NCBI GenBank assembly: GCA_002308615.1
Contig: DBWC01000094.1
Span: forward strand, 1 to 5,146
Reading direction: 5' to 3'
From: Clostridiales bacterium UBA1248
GTDB taxonomy: Bacteria > Bacillota > Clostridia > Oscillospirales > CAG-272
DNA: 5,146 nt
Part shown: positions 1-5,146 of the stretch, piece by piece
Layout: each line of letters starts with the position of its first letter
Position numbering within the stretch: position 1 is the first letter of the stretch
The notes under the pieces: model-generated
What the model was told of the DNA's origin: nothing
Database searches by the model: none
The model's input: only the letters and a program-made list of their open reading frames with translations
Translations under genes and position numbers: made by a program

Positions 1-46
1 AAAACATCCTTATGCCGGTCGGACCTTTGCACGGCGGCGTGATTTT

Positions 47-1942
47 TTACATTTTTGCGTATTTTGAAACGAACTCCTCTATCGGTACGGGTCTTGAATA
101 GTAGTAGCCCTGCAGGTAGTCGCAGCCGATGGATCTCATCGTATCCGCCATTTCTTTCGTCTCGATACCCTCGGCGGTTATCGTGTATCCCATCTGCTTT
201 AAGATGTTCACAAGACTGAGGACGAGAGGATCTCTGTTCTTGCAGTAGTTTCTGACTACCTCCATATCGAGCTTAACGGTTTTGAACGGATAATTTTTAA
301 GTCTCGTCAGGTTGGAATAACCGCTGCCGTAATCGTCAAGCGCGAACTGGAAGCCGCATTCTCTCAGCTTGTTCACCTGCTTAAGTATCATAGCCGAATC
401 GCCGACGGACTGTTCCGTTATTTCCAGATGTATGCGGCTCGGCAAAGCCTTATACTGGCGCAAAAGCTCTAAAAATCTGTCGCTTAAGTCCGCTCTCATA
501 CACTGTATCGGAGAGAGGTTGACGTTTACAAACTCCATTTTTACTCTGCTGAATCCGTTTGAATTGACGAATCGGCATACCGTTTCAAACACCTGCTCGC
601 CCAAGGAATTTATATGTCCGCTTCTTTCGGCTATCGGGATAAAGTCGGCGGGAGATATGAGCTTTCCGTCCTCTCCTCTGATCCTTGCAAGCGCCTCCGC
701 GCCGACGAGTGTCTCGGTCTTGCTTTCGATGATAGGCTGCAGATAGACCTCTACGCTTTCGTTCTTTACGGCGTATTCAAGCGCGCCTTTGACTCTTGCC
801 TGCTCCTCTATCTCCTTTGTGCTGTCAAGATCGTATATATCCTTGCCGTACAAAGCCATCTGTCCGGCTTTTTCAAACGCGACGGTAAGGTTGTTTATAA
901 GCATATCCGCCGAATCTATATTCGATTCCGCGCCAACTTTTATAAACGCGACGCTCAGAAACAGCTCCGTGTCGTAAGCCTGCCAGGGCCGACTGAAACG
1001 CTCGTACAGATCGTCTCTTATGCGGTAGAGGTTAAGCGCCTCCGGGTCGTATATTACAAAATAACCGTTTCTTAAATAGAATATCAGGTGTTTCGGATAT
1101 TTGTGATGCAGATAATCGATAATAAGAGATATGCCCTTGTCCATCTGAACGCTGCCGTATACGACGCGCTCGTCGTTATAATCGCGCAGAACGAAGCCGA
1201 GAGCGCGGTACGTCCTGTTTTCAAGACTTTCTTCAAGCAGGGCTTTGAACGCCCTTTTGTTGAACGCCGCGCCGCGTTCCGAGATATATCTCTCCGGCGC
1301 CTCGAAGGACAGATAGCATATAAGCACGGCAAGGAATCCGACGAGCGCCAGTATGATATTCTGCGGCATAAAGAATCTGAAAACCGCGCATACGAGAAGA
1401 ACGGCGTTGTATCCGACGGCGCCCATAAGGTCGCCGGTCGATATCCTGTTCCTTTTTGTAAAAACAATAACAGCGGATAAAACGACGTAGTATACGGTGC
1501 ACGCCGGTATTACAAACCAGAGCGGACCCGCCGTATAGCCGTGTCTTTCCGCTATTTTGAATACAGTTCCCCACCAGAAGCTGAATATTACAAGGACCGA
1601 CGAAGCGATCCATACGGAGCGGAAAAGCCATTTTATCACAGGCTTTACGCTGCTCACCTTGACGAGATGCGCGGAAAACGCGAAGAACTGATACGCCTTG
1701 AACAGGTAAGACAGATAAAACAAGGCGTTTACGGCGTAAAGAAGCTCCGCGCTCGAGCTGCGCGAATACCTGCCGTTCAAAATGACGGCAGCGCATTCAG
1801 CCGCCATTACAAAAACCTCCGTTATAAGTATACGGAGAAATATCTTATTCAGTTTTATGGGAAGACGTGGCGTTGCAAAATAATAACAGAATAATACAAG
1901 AAGTGATACAATGCTGGGTATTATTACACCTAATTCATTCAT
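47..1942 (-). CDS. Membrane-anchored cyclic-di-GMP phosphodiesterase (7TM, degenerate GGDEF, active EAL)
   Basis: This 631-residue protein probably hydrolyses cyclic-di-GMP to pGpG at the inner face of the membrane. Residues about 5-215 form six or seven hydrophobic segments (near 5-23, 34-56, 65-93, 108-127, 139-161, 173-191 and 194-213), a likely sensory membrane module. Residues about 220-375 look like a GGDEF fold, beginning NKRAF, but the signature is replaced by RNGYF (291-295) and no RxxD inhibitory site precedes it, so cyclase activity is unlikely. Residues about 385-628 are an EAL domain with the catalytic set present: EAL (E416), NVNLSP (N475), LEITE (E507), DDYGSGYSNL (D536, D537), KLD (K557, D559), AEGIET (E591, E594) and LQGYYYSRP (Q611). 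The start is the first ATG after an in-frame TAA; the next methionine (46) would delete the first membrane segment. There is no Shine-Dalgarno site. The EAL assignment is firm; the sensed signal is unknown. Confidence 0.95.
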   Translation of the reverse strand: MNELGVIIPSIVSLLVLFCYYFATPRLPIKLNKIFLRILITEVFVMAAECAAVILNGRYSRSSSAELLYAVNALFYLSYLFKAYQFFAFSAHLVKVSSVKPVIKWLFRSVWIASSVLVIFSFWWGTVFKIAERHGYTAGPLWFVIPACTVYYVVLSAVIVFTKRNRISTGDLMGAVGYNAVLLVCAVFRFFMPQNIILALVGFLAVLICYLSFEAPERYISERGAAFNKRAFKALLEESLENRTYRALGFVLRDYNDERVVYGSVQMDKGISLIIDYLHHKYPKHLIFYLRNGYFVIYDPEALNLYRIRDDLYERFSRPWQAYDTELFLSVAFIKVGAESNIDSADMLINNLTVAFEKAGQMALYGKDIYDLDSTKEIEEQARVKGALEYAVKNESVEVYLQPIIESKTETLVGAEALARIRGEDGKLISPADFIPIAERSGHINSLGEQVFETVCRFVNSNGFSRVKMEFVNVNLSPIQCMRADLSDRFLELLRQYKALPSRIHLEITEQSVGDSAMILKQVNKLRECGFQFALDDYGSGYSNLTRLKNYPFKTVKLDMEVVRNYCKNRDPLVLSLVNILKQMGYTITAEGIETKEMADTMRSIGCDYLQGYYYSRPVPIEEFVSKYAKM

Positions 1943-1980
1943 AAAACAAATTTATCATTATAAAGGTAAAAAAATCCTAC

Positions 1981-2016
1981 GGGGTGTATTATATCACACT
2001 TTTTTTCAATTATCAA
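1981..2016 (-). promoter_or_regulatory. Sigma-A/sigma-70-type promoter of the EAL gene
   Basis: On the minus strand a TTGATA -35 (2016-2011) and a perfect TATAAT -10 (1993-1988) are separated by exactly 17 bases, and TGA before the -10 gives an extended -10 (TGn). The spacer contains a run of seven A. Transcription should begin near 1981-1980, giving a leader of about 38-39 bases. It starts inside the gap after the PHP stop, so the EAL gene can be transcribed independently of the two genes upstream. The call rests on sequence match alone. Confidence 0.8.
1984..1999. promoter_or_regulatory. Dyad overlapping the -10, possible operator
   Basis: The 16-base stretch has the symmetric form GTGT-nn-TATA-nn-ACAC and is centred on the -10 of the EAL promoter. 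A repressor bound here would block RNA polymerase. The arms are only four bases and part of the symmetry comes from the TATA core, so chance is a real alternative. No regulator family is assigned. Confidence 0.25.
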
Positions 2017-2023
2017 TAGTTTT

Positions 2024-2905
2024 TTAAAAGTTTTTTTTCGGCGGATCAATAAAATAATACTGCGAATACGCTGTTTTTCCGTCAAAATCCACGGCCTCCG
2101 CGCGGATGAATTTGTCTTTGCCGGGCTTGATCTTAAAGCGCGCCTCGCAGACCGTGCCTCCGGTCGCCGTCGTGTCCGGATTGTAATAATTTGACGTAAA
2201 GAACTGTACGTATTTACAGCCTTTTTCACATTTTACGACAAAATATCCGTCCTCAAAGCCGCATGTTATAAACGGTCCGTTCGTTGCGAGCACGTCGCCT
2301 TTTATGATAGCTTTCAATATCGCTTCCTCCGTCAGCTCGTCGGCTTTGACGTATACGAAGCCGCGCCCGACCTCGTCACCGTAAAAATGCGAATCGTCCG
2401 CGGCGGTAAGCGTCGCGCGGAAGCCCATGACCGTCGCCACGTCTATGATATTGCCGGAATACGGCCGCGGAGAATACGGATAGCCGGAGACGGAGTTGTA
2501 TATCTCCGTACAGTCTATACCGGACAGCTCGACCATCTTATCCGGTCTCTGAAGCGACCACGCGGGGTGCGCGAGCGTCACCACACCGCCGCACCGCTTT
2601 ATTTCATCTATGAATTTCTGCGGCAGATCGCCCTTGACGAGCCGCGGCTTATCCTTTAAGCCGTATCCGACGATGTGGTAGCAGCCGTCCTTTGCCCAGT
2701 CGTATTCCGCCCCGGAAAAAACGAGCATACCGTCGCAGTTGTCCGGCTCGTTTACGTGAAAGTGATCGGTCAGTGCGAGAAAATCGTAGCCGAGGCTTTT
2801 ATAAAGCCGCTTCGCCTCCTCCGGCGTTTTTGCTCCGTCGCTGTCCGTCGTGTGTGTGTGAAGATTGCCCTTATACCATTTGCCGCCGTTCGAATCGTAT
2901 ATCAT
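2024..2905 (-). CDS. PHP-domain metal-dependent hydrolase (phosphoesterase-like)
   Basis: The 293-residue protein is a PHP (polymerase and histidinol phosphatase) family member, predicted to bind two or three metal ions and hydrolyse a phosphoester or similar bond in the cytoplasm. Metal-ligand motifs appear in family order: GNLHTHTTDSDG (H16, H18), LALTDH (D47, H48), SGAEY (E67), HIVGYG (H77), LAHP (H113) and AADDSH (D170/D171, H173). The GDVLATNGPFI segment (203-213) is typical of stand-alone PHP proteins of the CehA/McbA-like type. Residues about 214-293 form a beta-rich tail without recognised motifs. I chose the ATG at 2905 over an in-frame ATG at 2974: it has a strong ribosome site, makes an ATGA overlap with the glycosidase stop, and places the first metal motif at the usual short distance from the N terminus. 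The longer start adds 23 residues lying wholly inside the glycosidase gene. There is no signal peptide. The substrate is unknown; coupling to a glycosidase suggests a sugar-linked one (inference). Confidence 0.92.
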   Translation of the reverse strand: MIYDSNGGKWYKGNLHTHTTDSDGAKTPEEAKRLYKSLGYDFLALTDHFHVNEPDNCDGMLVFSGAEYDWAKDGCYHIVGYGLKDKPRLVKGDLPQKFIDEIKRCGGVVTLAHPAWSLQRPDKMVELSGIDCTEIYNSVSGYPYSPRPYSGNIIDVATVMGFRATLTAADDSHFYGDEVGRGFVYVKADELTEEAILKAIIKGDVLATNGPFITCGFEDGYFVVKCEKGCKYVQFFTSNYYNPDTTATGGTVCEARFKIKPGKDKFIRAEAVDFDGKTAYSQYYFIDPPKKNF

Positions 2906-4989
2906 CCAATTCTGTCCTTTCCGTATATGGCAAGAAGCCAGACCGCCGTATGCGAGGCGAAACCGTGGTTGCACGACGCGTAATCTCCGTCGTTTTCCCA
3001 GAGCGTACCGGTCTTCTGCGCCATATAGTCAAAATATCCGCGCACGTTGTCGAGCAGCTCTCCGTAAAGTCCCTCTCTGAACAAAAGCTCGAGCCTTAAA
3101 TAGTTGCCTATGAACGCGTTTGCGAAATATATCTGCGGATATTTGTTGTTTTTCCTGCGTTCCGGTCCGAAATCGCTGACGAGCGTATCCCACAGCTGCG
3201 GGTAAAGCTCTTTCGTCGCGACCCCGGAGAAAAACGCGTAATACTGGCAGGATTCCGTACATTCGCCGGACAGCACCGCCTTACCGTCAGCGTATACGGA
3301 GTTGTCGCAGAACCACTGCCCCGTAAACGATTTTTCTCTTATCTTTCCGGCAAGCCTGTCCGCCTCGTCTGACAGCGCCGTATCGCCGTAAATATTCGCT
3401 ATCGCCTTTTTGAATTTGCAGTAAAGCATATTCGTGGGATAGTTAATATCCTGCGTCAGCTCGTTTGACTTCGACCATTCGACGAAAACCCAGCTCTGCA
3501 GTTTTTCAAGCAGTCCGTCGCCGTTTTCAAATTTGCGGAAGAAATCAAGAAGTTCGTATACGCGCTCTTTCGCGTCGGCGATAAACTCCGTGTCGTGTGA
3601 GCGCTGCAGATATTCTTCAAGCTCCACGACATACCACATAGCCCAGTTCGGTATATACGTACCGTCGTTATGGTCCGAGGGATAGCACATCGGAAGCATA
3701 CCGGAGGGTATGAAACTGAATTTTTCCGGCATTATGAAGTTTTCCAAAAAATTCTTTTCAATAAGACTTTTGCCCGTCAAGGCGTACTCGGTGCGCGAGG
3801 TGAAAAAGCTGTCGCACAGCCAGCCCGCGCGCTCGCGCGAGGGACAGTCCATATAAATATCCACGGTGTTCTGACGGAACGTAGATACCGCGGCTTTATA
3901 TACGCGGTCAAGCGCCTCGTCGCCGAATTCCGGCGCGGCAATTATATCTTTTGCAGAAAACTCAAACCGGCGCAGGCCCGCTTTCGTTATGACCGCGCGC
4001 TCCGCGTCCGAGCAGAATTTCGCGTACCGGAGCGAATACGGCTCAAAGCTTATGAGCTTATATTTTCCGGGTTTCAGATCGTATATGATCGCGCTGCACG
4101 TTCCGAGACGCGTAAAGCAAACGTCGCCGCCGCGCAGTATCTCGTCAAAGCTTATATAAAGTCTGCCGCCGCTCGTCTCAATTTCAAGCTCGATAAAGCC
4201 CGTAAGCTCGGCTGACAGATCTGCGATAACGTACGCGTTTTTGTCAAGCTCTATCCTGTCCGCGGGCAGATCGCACGGGCAAAGTTCGCACTGCGTCTTT
4301 TCCGTTTCGCGGCTGATAAAGATCTCAAGCTCATCCTGCCTAAAGCCTTTAAGCTTGTCAGATATGTTTCTTATCGCCCTGTCGCTGAAATAATTTTCAA
4401 GCTCTTTTTTCTCAAAGCTGCCGGAAGATACGACGCGGGAAAACGCGGTGAAATCGTAATCGGGGTAAGGGATACCGCGATTTATGAAATTTTTGTCCTC
4501 CGTTACGGATACGGCGACCGGCTCTCTTTTCGCAGACAGCGAATACGCCTCGGCAAACGGGCGCTGGAACGAATATCGCTGGACCTTGCGGATCCTGTCC
4601 GTATACCTTTCATATGTAAAGCCTTCCCCGCCGGTGTACGCCGTTATTTTCCCGCCGTCGTACAGCTCAGCGCAGACAAAGGACGGCATATCTATAAGAT
4701 AAAAGCTGTTGACGTTGTATCCGGCGATGATTATCTCTATTTTATTTTCGTCTTTGTCGCAGAGATGACCGAGGTCAAGCTCGTCCACGCGGTAAAAACC
4801 GTGACCGGCGCGAGCCGGACCGTCCGCGGCAAGTCTGCCGTTGACAAACACCTGATAAACCGAGTGACCCGTAATATCAAGCCGTGCGTCCTTTCCGCAC
4901 TTTGCCTTAAGGACAAGCGATACGTTCATTTCTTTTTCTTCTCCCGTTATCCAAACGGGACTGGCTTTTTTGAAGGTAAATTTTTTCAT
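2902..4989 (-). CDS. GH78-like alpha-L-rhamnosidase-type six-hairpin glycosidase, short form
   Basis: The 695-residue protein resembles bacterial alpha-L-rhamnosidases, which release terminal rhamnose from glycosides by inversion. Residues about 20-160 match the N-terminal beta-sandwich carbohydrate-binding region (VFVNGRLAADGPA, then NKIEIIIAGYN). About 245-335 is a second beta-rich region, and about 350-690 is the (alpha/alpha)6 barrel. The barrel begins with the hallmark DCPSRERAGWLCD (381-393), where E386 is the probable catalytic acid. LWEN (663-666) supplies E665, the probable base, followed by NHGFASH (674-680). The protein ends 15 residues later, so the C-terminal beta-sandwich usual in GH78 is absent. 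There is no signal peptide or membrane segment, so it should act inside the cell on an imported oligosaccharide or glycoside. AAGGA lies seven bases before the ATG, supporting this start. The stop overlaps the PHP start. The fold is secure; rhamnose specificity is not, because many relatives annotated this way are untested. Confidence 0.85.
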   Translation of the reverse strand: MKKFTFKKASPVWITGEEKEMNVSLVLKAKCGKDARLDITGHSVYQVFVNGRLAADGPARAGHGFYRVDELDLGHLCDKDENKIEIIIAGYNVNSFYLIDMPSFVCAELYDGGKITAYTGGEGFTYERYTDRIRKVQRYSFQRPFAEAYSLSAKREPVAVSVTEDKNFINRGIPYPDYDFTAFSRVVSSGSFEKKELENYFSDRAIRNISDKLKGFRQDELEIFISRETEKTQCELCPCDLPADRIELDKNAYVIADLSAELTGFIELEIETSGGRLYISFDEILRGGDVCFTRLGTCSAIIYDLKPGKYKLISFEPYSLRYAKFCSDAERAVITKAGLRRFEFSAKDIIAAPEFGDEALDRVYKAAVSTFRQNTVDIYMDCPSRERAGWLCDSFFTSRTEYALTGKSLIEKNFLENFIMPEKFSFIPSGMLPMCYPSDHNDGTYIPNWAMWYVVELEEYLQRSHDTEFIADAKERVYELLDFFRKFENGDGLLEKLQSWVFVEWSKSNELTQDINYPTNMLYCKFKKAIANIYGDTALSDEADRLAGKIREKSFTGQWFCDNSVYADGKAVLSGECTESCQYYAFFSGVATKELYPQLWDTLVSDFGPERRKNNKYPQIYFANAFIGNYLRLELLFREGLYGELLDNVRGYFDYMAQKTGTLWENDGDYASCNHGFASHTAVWLLAIYGKDRIG
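2906..2922 (-). promoter_or_regulatory. Ribosome binding site deciding the PHP start
   Basis: GGAAAGGA (2922-2915), including AAGGA, sits nine bases before the ATG at 2905-2903, inside the last codons of the glycosidase gene. This, with the ATGA overlap, decides the start against the in-frame ATG 69 bases upstream. Confidence 0.85.
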
Positions 4990-5001
4990 ATTTATATCCT
5001 T
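4990..5001 (-). promoter_or_regulatory. Ribosome binding site of the glycosidase gene
   Basis: AAGGA (5001-4997) lies seven bases upstream of the ATG at 4989, an optimal spacing. No convincing -35/-10 pair is visible between here and the right edge, so the promoter is probably beyond the window or the gene belongs to a longer operon. Confidence 0.8.
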
Positions 5002-5008
5002 TTTGCAG

Positions 5009-5026
5009 GGGAGGGGTTTCCCTCCC
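5009..5026. repeat. Perfect 7-bp inverted repeat in the glycosidase leader
   Basis: GGGAGGG (5009-5015) and CCCTCCC (5020-5026) pair perfectly around a four-base loop. In the glycosidase mRNA the hairpin would end seven bases before the AAGGA. It is not followed by a U-run on the minus strand, so it is not an ordinary terminator there. It could stabilise the mRNA or tune translation, or be one end of the adjacent repeat block. Confidence 0.55.
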
Positions 5027-5054
5027 GAATTAAGAATTCAGAACTAAGAATTAA
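5027..5054. repeat. Four tandem heptamers (GAATTAA type)
   Basis: The copies are GAATTAA (5027-5033), GAATTCA (5034-5040), GAACTAA (5041-5047) and GAATTAA (5048-5054), differing by at most two bases. Short tandem heptamers of this kind are, from memory, common in intergenic DNA of several bacterial groups, including Clostridia. Copy number may vary between strains. No function is known to me. Confidence 0.75.
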
Positions 5055-5064
5055 GAGACGGTAA

Positions 5065-5082
5065 GGGTCGGTACCGCGACCC
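5065..5082. repeat. 6-bp inverted repeat with a KpnI-like palindromic core
   Basis: GGGTCG (5065-5070) pairs with CGACCC (5077-5082) across a six-base loop. The centre CGGTACCG (5069-5076) is itself a palindrome. It belongs to the run of inverted repeats before the glycosidase gene. No U-run follows on either strand, which argues against a terminator. Confidence 0.5.
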
Positions 5083-5089
5083 GCTTGTA

Positions 5090-5116
5090 GGGCGACCGTT
5101 GGTCGTCCGCTTTTTT
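5090..5116 (+). terminator. Hairpin plus T-run, terminator-like on the plus strand
   Basis: GGGCGACC (5090-5097) pairs with GGTCGTCC (5101-5108), with one G-T wobble, across a three-base loop. GC and six T (5111-5116) follow, so on the plus strand it has the form of an intrinsic terminator. No plus-strand gene precedes it; the DNA to its left is the start of the minus-strand glycosidase gene. It may stop antisense transcription, or simply be part of a dispersed intergenic repeat of the GTAGGGGCGACC...GGTCGCCCG style that I recall from Clostridia genomes. Confidence 0.45.
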
Positions 5117-5121
5117 GAAAG

Positions 5122-5136
5122 CCCCGAAATACGGGG
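5122..5136. repeat. 5-bp inverted repeat near the right edge
   Basis: CCCCG (5122-5126) and CGGGG (5132-5136) flank the five-base loop AAATA. Read on the minus strand it is followed by only three T (CTTTC), so it is at best a weak terminator for a gene beyond the right edge. It completes a series of four inverted repeats in about 130 bases. Confidence 0.4.
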
Positions 5137-5146
5137 GGATGGCGGG

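Noticed and set aside
1..7. Minus-strand ATG at 7-5 preceded by AAGG, as the start of a next gene
   Set aside because: The AAGG touches the ATG with no spacer, and only two codons are inside the window.
1..66. Plus-strand frames entering from the left, and a short CACG/CGTG stem (30-41) followed by ATTTTTT, as the end of a convergent gene
   Set aside because: The stem is only four base pairs and the available coding length is too short to tell a real C terminus from chance.
1968..2023. Intrinsic terminator between the PHP and EAL genes, using the seven-T run at 1974-1968
   Set aside because: No GC-rich stem precedes the T-run; the only dyad nearby has four-base arms and is better explained by the promoter.
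2906..2974. Extended PHP start at 2974 adding 23 residues
   Set aside because: The extra part lies wholly within the glycosidase gene, shows no PHP-like sequence, and the ATG at 2905 has a strong ribosome site and ATGA overlap.
4765..5064. Plus-strand open frame of 99 codons across the glycosidase start
   Set aside because: It is antisense to the conserved N-terminal domain, and its C-terminal residues are simply the heptamer repeats translated.
5051..5146. Minus-strand frame open from the right edge to a TAA at 5053-5051, possibly the tail of an upstream gene
   Set aside because: All three minus-strand frames stay open through this GC-rich stretch, the translation is low in hydrophobic structure, and the region is built of inverted repeats. 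No frame stands out as coding.

Overview
The window carries three complete protein-coding genes, all on the minus strand. Reading in the direction of transcription (right to left) they are: a cytoplasmic six-hairpin glycosidase resembling GH78 alpha-L-rhamnosidases (4989 to 2902), a PHP-type metal-dependent phosphoesterase-like protein (2905 to 2024), and a membrane-anchored cyclic-di-GMP phosphodiesterase with a degenerate GGDEF domain and an intact EAL domain (1942 to 47). No RNA gene, CRISPR array, insertion sequence or phage gene is visible.

The source looks like an uncultured anaerobic Firmicute of the class Clostridia (gut or rumen type). This is inference. It rests on the clean AAGGA-type ribosome sites, the AT-rich sigma-A-like promoter, the 7TM/GGDEF-like/EAL architecture, and intergenic repeats of a style I associate with such genomes (heptamers of the GAATTAA type and a GTAGGGCGACC...GGTCG hairpin). 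The standard genetic code fits all three genes.

Layout from left to right. Bases 1-46 lie downstream of the EAL gene and hold no gene I can support. 47-1942 is the EAL gene. 1943-2023 is an 81-base AT-rich gap with a near-consensus promoter for the EAL gene (TTGATA, 17-base spacer, extended -10 TATAAT), a small dyad over the -10, and no Shine-Dalgarno site before the start. 2024-2905 is the PHP gene. 2902-4989 is the glycosidase gene, whose TGA overlaps the PHP ATG as ATGA. 4990-5146 is a repeat-rich leader with four hairpin-forming inverted repeats and four heptamer tandem copies.

The glycosidase and PHP genes are probably translationally coupled. Neither product has a signal peptide, so both should act in the cytoplasm on an imported substrate: one as a glycoside hydrolase on a rhamnoside-like sugar, the other as a hydrolase of a phosphoester or related bond. 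The EAL gene has its own promoter and is likely a separate unit that lowers cyclic-di-GMP in response to a signal sensed at the membrane. A functional link to the sugar pair is possible but the sequence does not show it.
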